The notes under the pieces: generated by a model
The model's input: the letters and a program-made list of their open reading frames with translations, nothing else
Told to the model about the DNA's origin: nothing
Database searches by the model: none
Part shown: positions 18,127 through 27,179 of the stretch, in pieces
Numbering within the stretch: position 1 is the stretch's first letter
Layout of the letters: the number at the start of each line of letters is the position of its first letter
Made by a program: the position numbers and the translations under genes
Assembly: GCA_023229465.1 (NCBI GenBank)
Contig: JALNZE010000001.1
Location: 248,001 to 312,000, forward strand
Length of the DNA stretch: 64,000 nt
From: Chitinophagaceae bacterium
GTDB taxonomy: Bacteria; Bacteroidota; Bacteroidia; Chitinophagales; Chitinophagaceae
Reading direction: 5' to 3'

Positions 18127-19197
18127 TTAGCTGTTTTTAGAGGAGAACTGTTTCATAAGGTCGCAAAAAGCCTGAACGCTGGCCAGGGGCAGGGCATTAT
18201 ACATACTAACCCTAACCCCACCTACGGTACGATAGCCCTTCACCCCTATCATACCCTCTTTTTTACAGAGGTCCAGAAAGGGTACTTCCAATGCAGGATT
18301 TTTAAGAAAGAAAACCGCGTTCATCTGGCTACGGTCTTCCTTTGCCACTGTGCCTGTAAACAAAGGGAGGCTATCCAGTGTATGATAGAAAAGAGATGAT
18401 TTGGCCTCATTTCTTTCCGCCATTTCGGCTAACCCACCCTGGGCAATTATCCAGCGAAGCGTAAGCATGCTTACATACACGGCAAAAACAGGCGGTGTAT
18501 TCATGAGCGAACCTGCATCAATATGCTTTTGATAATTCATGATGGTGGGTATTTTCCGCAGTACCTTTCCTAAAACATCTTTCCTGATCACCACCAGGTT
18601 TACACCCGCGGCACCCATATTCTTCTGGGCCCCGGCATAGATCAGTGCAAACTTTTTAAAATCGGCAGGTCGGCTAAAAATATCACTACTCATATCTGCC
18701 ACCAATGGCACTGAGGTTTCCGGATAGCTATGCCATTGTGTGCCTTCTACCGTATTATTACTGGTGAGGTGCAGGTATTTGGCATTACCAGGAATATTGA
18801 ACTCTTTTTGAATATAAGTATGCTTTTTATCTGAGGAATCAGCAACCACCTGCACATTTCCGAACAGAGCCGCTTCTTTTGCCGCCTTGTTCCCCCAGAT
18901 ACCATTATCACAGTACGCGGCCGTTTCTCCATCATCCAGCAGGTTCATGGGAACCTGCATAAATTGAGTAGTGGCGCCTCCATGCAAAAACAACACTTCA
19001 TAAGCATCATCCAATTGCATTAATTGCTTCACTGATGTAACCGCCTCATTCAATACCTCCTGAAACCAGTCGGTACGGTGGCCTATTTCTAAGATAGATA
19101 ACCCTGTGTCATTAAAATTGATAATTGCACGAGCCGCTTCCTCCAGAACTGGTTGCGGAAGTATAGACGGACCAGAATTAAAATTATGAAGTTTCAT
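18127..19197 (-). CDS. serC: phosphoserine aminotransferase
   Basis: This 356-residue PLP enzyme of class V catalyses 3-phosphohydroxypyruvate to phosphoserine in serine synthesis, and the analogous step in PLP synthesis. The start MKLHNFNSGPSILP is the family signature. GGATTQFMQVPMNLL (residues 73-87) binds cofactor phosphate, and Lys192 in YAGAQKNMGAAG is the PLP lysine. HRTDWF and GVRVSMYNALP bind substrate. Length is normal. In many Bacteroidota serC is followed by serA and a DUF1015 gene; here serA is not adjacent. Confidence 0.96.
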   Translation of the reverse strand: MKLHNFNSGPSILPQPVLEEAARAIINFNDTGLSILEIGHRTDWFQEVLNEAVTSVKQLMQLDDAYEVLFLHGGATTQFMQVPMNLLDDGETAAYCDNGIWGNKAAKEAALFGNVQVVADSSDKKHTYIQKEFNIPGNAKYLHLTSNNTVEGTQWHSYPETSVPLVADMSSDIFSRPADFKKFALIYAGAQKNMGAAGVNLVVIRKDVLGKVLRKIPTIMNYQKHIDAGSLMNTPPVFAVYVSMLTLRWIIAQGGLAEMAERNEAKSSLFYHTLDSLPLFTGTVAKEDRSQMNAVFFLKNPALEVPFLDLCKKEGMIGVKGYRTVGGVRVSMYNALPLASVQAFCDLMKQFSSKNS

Positions 19198-19241
19198 ATT
19201 GCTCGCTTAAAAGAGCAAAGTAAATTCATTTGAAGCAATTC

Positions 19242-19886
19242 TCATTCATGCACATTCGTAACCCCGCCAGACACCGCATACTTCATGGCATCGGATGCAC
19301 TCACATTGGGTAGCAGCCTGATGCGTTCTATGGGAACAATATAGGTAATGCCTGAAATGGCATAAGAATGAGGCACATACACGGTTACATGCTCCGGCAT
19401 ACCAAATTCATGTGCATCATGCTGGGTTACAAAACCAATACGCCAAACGTCGGGAGCATCAATATTAACCAAAACCGGTTTATCAAATTTCTTTTTATTA
19501 CCTGCAAAAGCTTCCAGGAAATCTTTGACAGAAGAATAGATGAATTTAATACCCGGTGTTTTTTCAAGAACCGTATCCAGTACCGCCACCAGGCGGCCCA
19601 CTATAAATAAAGAAGATATCCATCCAACAAACAGTACCAGCGCAATCACCACTACAAAGCCCAATCCGGGTATTTTAGTCAGGGTGCCGTCTTTGTCGCT
19701 CGGCAGAAAATCAGGCGCCAATACGTGCATAATATTGGGCAGGATATCATCAACAAAATTAAATAACCCCAAAACTACCCAAATGGTAATACCAATGGGC
19801 GCCAATACAATCAGCCCCTGGAAAAAATATTGCAATAGTTTTTTCAGATAGGCCTTAAAAGTAAGTTTACGTTCAGCTCGGCTCAT
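19242..19886 (-). CDS. DUF502 family membrane protein
   Basis: This 214-residue protein has two membrane helices near the N terminus (about residues 15-42 and 75-100) and a soluble C-terminal domain. The family pattern is clear: YFFQGLIVLAPIGITIW, then IPGLGFVVVIALVLFVGW, and TPGIKFIYSSVKDF later. The function of DUF502 is not known. It lies 44 bases upstream of serC on the same strand and may share its transcript. Confidence 0.85.
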   Translation of the reverse strand: MSRAERKLTFKAYLKKLLQYFFQGLIVLAPIGITIWVVLGLFNFVDDILPNIMHVLAPDFLPSDKDGTLTKIPGLGFVVVIALVLFVGWISSLFIVGRLVAVLDTVLEKTPGIKFIYSSVKDFLEAFAGNKKKFDKPVLVNIDAPDVWRIGFVTQHDAHEFGMPEHVTVYVPHSYAISGITYIVPIERIRLLPNVSASDAMKYAVSGGVTNVHE

Positions 19887-20055
19887 GCAGGTGGTATTAA
19901 GAGTGTAAAATAAATAAGAAATCAGTAGTAATCAGCCCTATTTCGAATCAAGCGGTACATGAAATGCCTAAAACTAACGGCAGTAAGTATTCTAACGTTC
20001 CGCATTTATCCATGAAATAGACCGCTTAACACAAATTTTATCAAAAAAATCATTT

Positions 20056-20092
20056 GGAAACTTTGGTTACATTTTAAGTTTCCTTAGTTTTG
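20056..20092 (+). promoter_or_regulatory. promoter and TetR operator of the RND efflux operon
   Basis: TTTG at 20062-20065 and TAGTTTTG at 20085-20092, 19 bases apart, match the Bacteroidota -33 and -7 elements. Lying across them is a perfect 8-base inverted repeat, GGAAACTT (20056-20063) and AAGTTTCC (20076-20083), centred between the two boxes. A repressor bound there would block the promoter directly. The next gene, 14 bases further on, encodes a TetR protein, so self-repression of the efflux operon is the simplest reading. Confidence 0.7.
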
Positions 20093-20105
20093 CACTCCCG
20101 ATTTA

Positions 20106-20735
20106 ATGAGTATGGAACCACAGGAAAGAATAGTCAACAAGGCACACGAATTGTTTATGCGCTACGGCATACGGAGTGTGAGCATGGATGATGTTGCTAC
20201 ACATCTTGGCATAAGCAAAAAAACCATTTACCAGTTTTATGCCGATAAAGACGCATTGGTGGAAGGCGTAATAGATATTGAAATCAAAGCCAACCAGTGT
20301 GAATGCACCCTGCACAAACAAAAAAGCGAAAATGCCATACAGGAATTATTTATGGCGGTGGATATGATGTTGGATGTACTCAGCAAAATAAACCCAACGG
20401 TACTATTCGACCTTGAAAAATACCACACAAAAGCTTTCAGGAAACACAATGAGTTCATGAATAAATTCCTTTACAGTATTATTAAAGAGAACCTGGATTG
20501 GGGTAAATCAGAAGGCTTATACCGTGAAGAAGTGAAGACAGACATCCTGGCAAGATTCAGGCTCGCTTCCACTTTTTTGATTTTAAACCCAGAACTTTTC
20601 CTGGTTGGCAAACATAGTTTACCAAATGTATTTGCCGAAATAACGGATAATTTTTTATATGGACTGGCTTCTGCCAAAGGCCTGAAACTCATTCAAAAAT
20701 ACAAGCAACAAAGACAAAAAAACATACCCTTATGA
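20106..20735 (+). CDS. TetR/AcrR family repressor of the RND efflux operon
   Basis: This 209-residue protein has a helix-turn-helix at about residues 24-46 (VSMDDVATHLGISKKTIYQF) and a helical effector domain. It begins 14 bases after a promoter that contains a perfect inverted repeat, its likely operator. Its stop overlaps the start of the TolC gene in an ATGA junction, so regulator, outer-membrane factor, adaptor and pump form one unit. This arrangement is typical of drug- or lipid-responsive efflux systems. The ligand is unknown. Confidence 0.9.
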   Translation: MSMEPQERIVNKAHELFMRYGIRSVSMDDVATHLGISKKTIYQFYADKDALVEGVIDIEIKANQCECTLHKQKSENAIQELFMAVDMMLDVLSKINPTVLFDLEKYHTKAFRKHNEFMNKFLYSIIKENLDWGKSEGLYREEVKTDILARFRLASTFLILNPELFLVGKHSLPNVFAEITDNFLYGLASAKGLKLIQKYKQQRQKNIPL

Positions 20736-22078
20736 ACAAACGAGGACCCGAAAAAATGCTATGGTTGTTATGCCTGGCATTTATTGCCGGCACTGTAACC
20801 GCACAAACCACCACCAGGCACGCGTTCACTATTCAGCAGGCTGTTGACTACGCCCGTAAAAATAATCTGCAGGTAAAAAATGCCTTATTAAATATTCAGA
20901 GTCAGCAACAAACCAATAGAGAAATTACTGCTTCCGCACTGCCTGCTATTACAGGAAGTGTTGGCATGACTGATTTTATTAAAATACCTACCTCTTTATT
21001 ACCCGGAGAAATATTTGGCCAGCCTGCCGGAACCTATATACCGGTTCAGTTTGGGACCAAATATAATTCTACGGCCAATATTCAATTGCAGCAAATGTTA
21101 TTCGACGGGCAGGTATTCATTGCCTTACAGGCAAGAAGCACCTCTATACAGTTTCAGACAAAAAACCTGGAAGTAACAGAAGAGGCTATTAAAACCAATA
21201 TCTATAAAATTTATTACCAGCTGGTATTAAGTAAAACCCAGATAGACCTATTAGATGCAAATATTGCCCGTTTGCAAAAACTGGATCATGATGCGAATGA
21301 ATTATATAAGAATGGTTTCGCGGAAAAACTGGATCTCGATAAAATATCAGTTCAGCTTTCCAACCTGCAAACAGAAAAAATAAAAGCGCTTAATAGCATA
21401 AGCATTGGTTACCTCGGCTTAAAAACATTGATTGGCATGCCTGTAAAAGACACATTGGTGCTGGTTGATAAAATCAGCGAGGAGCAGGTAAGAGAAGATT
21501 TTTCTAATGATACTGCTTACCAGTATGCGGACCGGAAAGATTTTCAATATGTATCGCTGGCAAAAAAACTAAATGAGTTCAATATCAAACGCTACCAGCT
21601 AAGTTATATCCCCGTACTTTCACTTACAGGCTCCTACAGCAAGAACGCACAACGAAATAAATTCGATTTTTTCGGAAAAGGAGATTGGTTCACTACTTCT
21701 TATGTTGGCCTAAACCTGGCCATCCCCATTTTTGATGGTTTTGCCAGGAGTGCACGGGTTTCCAGATCGAGGATAGAACTGAAAGCGACAGAGAACCAGT
21801 TAGATAACCTTAAACTCACTATTGATGGTGAAGTGGAGCAGTCGAAGATCAATTTTAAGTCTTCATTGGCCACGATGTCTTTTCAGAAAAAAAATATGCA
21901 ACTGGCAGAAGCCGTGTACCATCAAACCAAAAAGAAGTATGAAGCCGGAACCGGATCCAATACCGAGATCACCGCGGCACAAACAGACCTGATTACCGCG
22001 CAAACCAATTACATCAGCGCGCTTTACAGCGCTATTATAGCAAAAGTAGATTACCAGAAAGCAACCGGAAAATTATAA
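20732..22078 (+). CDS. TolC family outer-membrane efflux protein
   Basis: This 448-residue outer-membrane factor has a signal peptide (about residues 1-25, ending VTAQ) and two outer-membrane-efflux repeats of long coiled coils, visible as ALLNIQSQQQTNREITASAL in the first and SRSRIELKATENQLDNLKL in the second. It forms the exit duct for the RND pump encoded two genes downstream. Translation is coupled to the TetR gene by a four-base overlap, and the adaptor gene follows after 25 bases. Length is normal for the family. Confidence 0.92.
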   Translation: MNKRGPEKMLWLLCLAFIAGTVTAQTTTRHAFTIQQAVDYARKNNLQVKNALLNIQSQQQTNREITASALPAITGSVGMTDFIKIPTSLLPGEIFGQPAGTYIPVQFGTKYNSTANIQLQQMLFDGQVFIALQARSTSIQFQTKNLEVTEEAIKTNIYKIYYQLVLSKTQIDLLDANIARLQKLDHDANELYKNGFAEKLDLDKISVQLSNLQTEKIKALNSISIGYLGLKTLIGMPVKDTLVLVDKISEEQVREDFSNDTAYQYADRKDFQYVSLAKKLNEFNIKRYQLSYIPVLSLTGSYSKNAQRNKFDFFGKGDWFTTSYVGLNLAIPIFDGFARSARVSRSRIELKATENQLDNLKLTIDGEVEQSKINFKSSLATMSFQKKNMQLAEAVYHQTKKKYEAGTGSNTEITAAQTDLITAQTNYISALYSAIIAKVDYQKATGKL

Positions 22079-22103
22079 TCACACCAAATACAAAACTCAG
22101 AAA

Positions 22104-23309
22104 ATGCAAAAGACACTAAACATACTTATTTTTACCACCTCCATAATAATCACTTCCTGCGGCACAAAAACAGAAAGCGGATCACTGGCTGCAAAAAAAG
22201 CAGAGATAGAACAACTGAAAAAAGACCAGATCAACATCGGCAATAAGATCCATTCGCTGGAATCAGCAGTAGCAAAACTGGATAGCTCAGTAGTCAAAAA
22301 TGAAAACGAAAAGCTGGTGGGACTCACTACCCTCTCAACGCAAAATTTTGTACACTATATTGATCTGCAGGGCAGGGTAGATGCGGAGAACATATCCTAT
22401 ATTTCGCCCAGGCTGGGCGCCGGCCAGGTAAGGGCCATTTATGTTAAGAAAGGCGACTATGTAAAGAAGGGACAGCTTCTCGTAAAACTGGACGATGCCA
22501 TTGTTAAACAGCAGATTGTTGCCGCCAAACAAAATTCAGAAGCCCTCAGAACACAATTAACTTTTGCGAAAGATGTGTATACCCGTAGAAATAATTTATG
22601 GAAACAGGGTATTGGTACAGAGATAGACCTGATCAACGCCAGAACAAATGTGGAAGCCCTGGAAAAGCAAATTAAAGGCGCTGAAGAAAGTATCAAAACA
22701 CAACAGGAACAACTAAGCGGTTCAAATATATATAGTGATGTTGAGGGAATAGCTGAAGAAGTAAATGTAAGGGTCGGGGAACTCTTCACAGGTTTTATTG
22801 GAAATATGGCCCAGATCAAAATTGTAAACACTTCTAATTTGAAAGTGATTACAGAAGTGCCCGAAAACTATAGCGGAAAAGTGAAATTGGGTTCTGCGAT
22901 CATTGTCACATTACCTGATATTAATAAGACCTATAATACCCGTATATCCGTTTCGGGAAGAGTGATTGATCCGAATAACCGCTCATTTCATGTAGAGGCA
23001 AAACTTCCTTCAGACGCTTCACTCCGTCAAAACCAGATTGCCCTGGTTAAAATACAGGATTATGCAGCCGTAAACGCCATTGCCATCCCTGTTAATACGG
23101 TAGGTACCGATGAAAAAGGCAAATATGTTTTTATGGCGGCAACAGAAGGCTCCAAACTGGTGGCCAGAAAAAGACAAATCACTATCGGGGAACTATACAA
23201 TCAATTGATTGAAGTGAAGAGTGGGTTAGCCGCGGGCGAACAATTAATCACAGAAGGTTTCCAGAATATTTACGACGGTCAGATTTTGAAAACTGATATC
23301 AAAAAATAA
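22104..23309 (+). CDS. RND periplasmic adaptor lipoprotein (HlyD/MexA type)
   Basis: This 401-residue membrane fusion protein is a probable lipoprotein: the signal sequence ends in a lipobox IITSC with Cys about residue 19. A coiled coil runs from about 28 to 70, followed by lipoyl/barrel halves: YISPRLGAGQVRAIYVKKGD and KKGQLLVKLDD, a central hairpin around KDVYTRRNNLWKQGIGTE, and the return GVAEEVNVRVGE-like strand. It bridges the TolC duct and the pump. The extra N-terminal coiled coil is common in Bacteroidota adaptors. The pump gene starts four bases after its stop. Confidence 0.92.
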   Translation: MQKTLNILIFTTSIIITSCGTKTESGSLAAKKAEIEQLKKDQINIGNKIHSLESAVAKLDSSVVKNENEKLVGLTTLSTQNFVHYIDLQGRVDAENISYISPRLGAGQVRAIYVKKGDYVKKGQLLVKLDDAIVKQQIVAAKQNSEALRTQLTFAKDVYTRRNNLWKQGIGTEIDLINARTNVEALEKQIKGAEESIKTQQEQLSGSNIYSDVEGIAEEVNVRVGELFTGFIGNMAQIKIVNTSNLKVITEVPENYSGKVKLGSAIIVTLPDINKTYNTRISVSGRVIDPNNRSFHVEAKLPSDASLRQNQIALVKIQDYAAVNAIAIPVNTVGTDEKGKYVFMAATEGSKLVARKRQITIGELYNQLIEVKSGLAAGEQLITEGFQNIYDGQILKTDIKK

Positions 23310-23313
23310 ATCC

Positions 23314-26300
23314 ATGCATCCATTCATAGAAGGCATTGCCGAAAAATTCAAACAGTTTAAACCCTCCAGTTGGGCCGTTGATAATCGTACGGCGGTATAT
23401 GTTATAACCATCCTGATTTCACTATATGGTTTTAACAAATTCACTACCCTGCCCAGGGAACAGTTTCCGGATATTGTGGTTCCAACCATTAGTGTAAGTA
23501 CCGTGTATTTTGGCACTTCCCCAAAAGATATGGAGAATCTTGTTACCAGGCCCATTGAGAAACAATTAAAGGGTATCAGCGGCGCCAAGATAAGAAAGAT
23601 ACAATCTACCTCACAGCAGGATTTTTCACTGATTATTGTAGAGTTTGATACTGATGTAAAAACAGAAATAGCCAAACAAAAAGTAAAAGATGCGATAGAC
23701 AAGGCACAAACAGACCTGCCTACCGATCTTACCCAACTACCCAATGTAAAGGAATTTGATTTCAGCGAAATGCCTATCATGTACGTTAACGTGAGTGGTG
23801 AATTTGATGGTATGGCTTTGAAGAAGTTCGCAGACAAGATGCAGGACCATTTCGAAGAGCTTCCCGAAATAAGTCGCGCAGACATCGTAGGCGCTCCCGA
23901 AAGAGAGATACAGATTAATGTGGACCCTTTTAAAATGCAGGCAGCCAAACTTTCTTTTACAGATATCGCGAATGCCATCAACTATGAGAATAAGGATATC
24001 AGCGGCGGATTGCTTGAAGTTGGTGAAATGAAAAGAACCATCCGGATAAAAGGGCAGTTTGCGAATGCACTTGATCTCCAAAATATTGTAGTAAAAAATT
24101 TACAGGCAGCTCCTATTTACCTGAAAGATGTTGCCCGGATTATTGATACCGTTAAAGAAACCGAAAGCTTCTCCCGCCTCGATGGAAAAAATGTAGTAAC
24201 ACTGAACATTATAAAACGGAGTGGAGAAAACCTGATCAACGCGGCAGATAAGATACATGCGATTGTGGCGGAAATGAAAGAGAAAAAGGAATTGCCATCC
24301 AATTTAAAAATTGTCATCACCGGCGATCAGAGCATCAAAACCAAAACCTCCTTTAATGAACTGGTGAATACCATTGTGATCGGTTTCATACTGGTATTGC
24401 TTGTTTTAATGTTTTTTATGGGTGTAACCAACGCATTCTTTGTGGCATTAAGTGTGCCCTTAAGTGTATTTGTGGCTTTCCTTTTCCTACCGCTGGGCGA
24501 CTATATTGTTGGTACGCATATCACCCTGAATTTTATTGTACTATTTGCCCTGTTGTTTGGTTTGGGTATTATTGTAGATGATGCCATTGTGGTAATTGAG
24601 AATACGCACCGGATATATAATAACGGGAAAGTAAGAATTACCCGGGCCGCTAAAGAAGCGGCCGGTGAAGTATTCATTCCGGTATTGGCGGGAACCCTAA
24701 CTACCCTGGCTCCTTTCTTCCCGCTTTTACTATGGAAAGGTATCATCGGTAAGTTTATGATCTACCTGCCAACCATGTTAATACTTACACTGGCAGCATC
24801 ACTGATTGTGGCATTTATCATCAACCCTGTTTTTGCAGTCAACTTTATGAAGCCTGATGGAAGGCAATATGATGAACCGAAGAAAGCGATTTTCAAAAAA
24901 CCTTTTTTCTGGACCGTGATTGTCTTTGGCATATTATTCAATCTTACCTCCTGGCATGGTTTCGGTAACTTTTTACTGGTACTTTCCGCACTGATGCTTC
25001 TTAACCGTTTTGTACTTCGCGATATCATACATTATTTTCAGGAACACGTATTACCCGGTTTGATGAATCGTTATGAAAAATTACTCCATTGGGTACTAGT
25101 GGGTGCCAGGCCCTCAAGGTTATTATTATGGCTGTTCCTTCTATTCCCGATATCGTTGGCTATGCTCGTTTTACGTAACAATCCAAAACCTTTCTTCCCC
25201 AGCGGTGACCCCAATTTCGTATATGTATACCTGAAAATGCCAATCGGTACTAAAACAACCATTACCGATTCTGTAACACATTTACTTGAAGAGCGGGTAC
25301 AAAAAATATTAGCAAAAGAAAAACCCGGCGCCAATGGCTCCATTGTGGAAAGTGTGATTACCAATGTTGCAGTAAGTGCCAACAACCCAAGGGATAACAA
25401 TAGAAGTACCCAAAGTAACCTGGGAAGAATACAGGTATCTTTTGTTGAATACGAAAAACGACATGGTCAATCTACTGTTCCCTATCTGCAGGAAATACGG
25501 GCGCAGATGAAAGGCATTCCGGGAGCCGTTATTGAAGTAGCGCAGGAAGATGCCGGTCCGCCAACAGATCCACCGGTAAATATTGAGGTTAGTGGTGATA
25601 ATTTTGATGAGATATCTAAAGTGGCTTATGACCTTCAGAACCACCTTGATACCAACCGTATCAATGGAATTGACGGGTTAAGACTGGATGTTGACCTGCA
25701 AAACCCTGAGATCACAATCAATATTGACCGCGAAAGGGCTTTGCGCGAAGGCATCAGTACCGCGCAGATAGGAATGGAAATTCGTGCAGCAGTATTTGGT
25801 AAAGAAGCGAGTAAATTAAAGGAGGGCGAAGACGAGTATAAAATTCAGGTACGCTATAACCAGTTACATCGTAATAATATTAACGACCTGATGAATATGC
25901 GGCTTACATTTCGCGATATGTCTACCATGGGTATTAAACAAGTGCCATTAAATGCAGTAGCTACCGTAGATTATACAAATACATCAGGTGGCGTAAAACG
26001 TAAAAATGTAAAACGTACCATTCAAATACAATCGAATGTAACGGACCCTTCCTTAACAGGGCCCATCAATGCGGAACTGGCCAAGAAGATCGAAGAATTT
26101 AAAAATAAAACAAAGATTCCTTCCGATGTTACCATTAAACAAACCGGTGAAAGTGAACAGCAGGCAGAAACCATGAGCTTTTTGGGGACGTCCCTTTTAA
26201 TCGCTTTATTACTTATTTTCCTGATCCTTGTTTTACAGTTTAATAGTTTAAGTAAACCCTTCATCGTATTAACAGAGATTTTCTTTTCTATTATTGGTGT

Positions 26301-26871
26301 ATTAATAGGCTATGCAATTACCGGTATGTCAATGGCAACTATCATGGTAGGTGTAGGCATTATCGGGTTAGCCGGTATTGTAATCAAGAACGGAATCTTA
26401 TTGATTGAGTTCACCGATGAACTGCGTGGAAGAGGATATAAAACCAAAGAGGCAGTTATCGAAGCTGGTAAGATCCGAATCATTCCGGTTATGCTTACCG
26501 CATTGGCAACTATGCTGGGCTTATTGCCACTTGCGGTTGGATTCAACATAGATTTTGTATCACTTTTCCGCAGTTTTAATCCGCACATTTTCTTTGGCGG
26601 TGATAGTGTAACTTTCTGGGGTCCGTTAAGCTGGACCATCATCTTCGGATTGATCTTCGCCTTCTTCTTAACATTGGTAATGGTGCCAAGTATGTACCTG
26701 ATCAGTGAAAGACTAAGAAGGCCCATGCAGCAATTCTATGGTACAAAATTCGTTGCCCTGCTGGGCTTTACCGGACCCTTCTTCTTTATTACAGTTGGAA
26801 TCATGTTCCTTGTTAGAAAAATACAAGGTAAAAAAGTGTGGATGGGAAAGATGAAAGATACAACCGTATGA
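23314..26871 (+). CDS. RND efflux pump, inner-membrane component (AcrB/MMPL-like)
   Basis: This 1185-residue polytopic pump is driven by the proton gradient. It has the usual two-fold layout: a first helix (about 26-42), a large periplasmic loop starting LPREQFPDIVVPTIS, helices 2-6 with the proton-relay pair in GLGIIVDDAIVVIEN, a second periplasmic loop, and helices 8-12 ending with VGVGIIGLAGIVIKNG. It is about 130 residues longer than AcrB, mainly in a long cytoplasmic/hydrophobic stretch between helices 6 and 7 (about 515-610) and in the C-terminal tail. Substrate is unknown. It is the last intact gene of the tetR operon and its stop overlaps an AIM24 pseudogene. Confidence 0.93.
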   Translation: MHPFIEGIAEKFKQFKPSSWAVDNRTAVYVITILISLYGFNKFTTLPREQFPDIVVPTISVSTVYFGTSPKDMENLVTRPIEKQLKGISGAKIRKIQSTSQQDFSLIIVEFDTDVKTEIAKQKVKDAIDKAQTDLPTDLTQLPNVKEFDFSEMPIMYVNVSGEFDGMALKKFADKMQDHFEELPEISRADIVGAPEREIQINVDPFKMQAAKLSFTDIANAINYENKDISGGLLEVGEMKRTIRIKGQFANALDLQNIVVKNLQAAPIYLKDVARIIDTVKETESFSRLDGKNVVTLNIIKRSGENLINAADKIHAIVAEMKEKKELPSNLKIVITGDQSIKTKTSFNELVNTIVIGFILVLLVLMFFMGVTNAFFVALSVPLSVFVAFLFLPLGDYIVGTHITLNFIVLFALLFGLGIIVDDAIVVIENTHRIYNNGKVRITRAAKEAAGEVFIPVLAGTLTTLAPFFPLLLWKGIIGKFMIYLPTMLILTLAASLIVAFIINPVFAVNFMKPDGRQYDEPKKAIFKKPFFWTVIVFGILFNLTSWHGFGNFLLVLSALMLLNRFVLRDIIHYFQEHVLPGLMNRYEKLLHWVLVGARPSRLLLWLFLLFPISLAMLVLRNNPKPFFPSGDPNFVYVYLKMPIGTKTTITDSVTHLLEERVQKILAKEKPGANGSIVESVITNVAVSANNPRDNNRSTQSNLGRIQVSFVEYEKRHGQSTVPYLQEIRAQMKGIPGAVIEVAQEDAGPPTDPPVNIEVSGDNFDEISKVAYDLQNHLDTNRINGIDGLRLDVDLQNPEITINIDRERALREGISTAQIGMEIRAAVFGKEASKLKEGEDEYKIQVRYNQLHRNNINDLMNMRLTFRDMSTMGIKQVPLNAVATVDYTNTSGGVKRKNVKRTIQIQSNVTDPSLTGPINAELAKKIEEFKNKTKIPSDVTIKQTGESEQQAETMSFLGTSLLIALLLIFLILVLQFNSLSKPFIVLTEIFFSIIGVLIGYAITGMSMATIMVGVGIIGLAGIVIKNGILLIEFTDELRGRGYKTKEAVIEAGKIRIIPVMLTALATMLGLLPLAVGFNIDFVSLFRSFNPHIFFGGDSVTFWGPLSWTIIFGLIFAFFLTLVMVPSMYLISERLRRPMQQFYGTKFVALLGFTGPFFFITVGIMFLVRKIQGKKVWMGKMKDTTV

Positions 26872-27044
26872 TACAGAACCACGAATTAGACTTTCGCATT
26901 TTTGGAGAAGAAATGCAGTATGTGGAAGTAGAACTGGATTCCAACGAAACGGCCATCGCCTAACCAGGCGCTTTTATGATGATGGATGATGGCATTCAGA
27001 TGGAACCCCTGTTTGGATACAAACCTTGCCCATCAGCCGTTTAG
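26868..27044 (+). pseudogene. truncated AIM24/TIGR00266-family gene remnant
   Basis: An ATG at 26868 overlaps the pump stop codon. The frame reads a good match to the start of AIM24-family proteins: NHELDFRIFGEEMQYVEVEL, then DSNETAIA. A TAA at 26961-26963 interrupts it exactly where the family has Glu in a GAA-type codon, and the same frame then continues PGAFMMMDDGIQMEPLFGY to a second stop at 27042-27044. The remaining 150 or more residues of a normal member are not recognisable downstream. It is therefore a degraded gene with a nonsense change and a loss of the 3' part. Confidence 0.75.
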
Positions 27045-27179
27045 CGGGCCGCATCTTACCATATGCCACTACCTCCAGAAAAGAGGAAGGCAGTGGATTG
27101 GGGAATTTATTGGATGGAGATGGTTGGAGATGAAAAAGCTTTTATCTTGTAGGCATTTATCGCCCTTAATCCACTTGCA

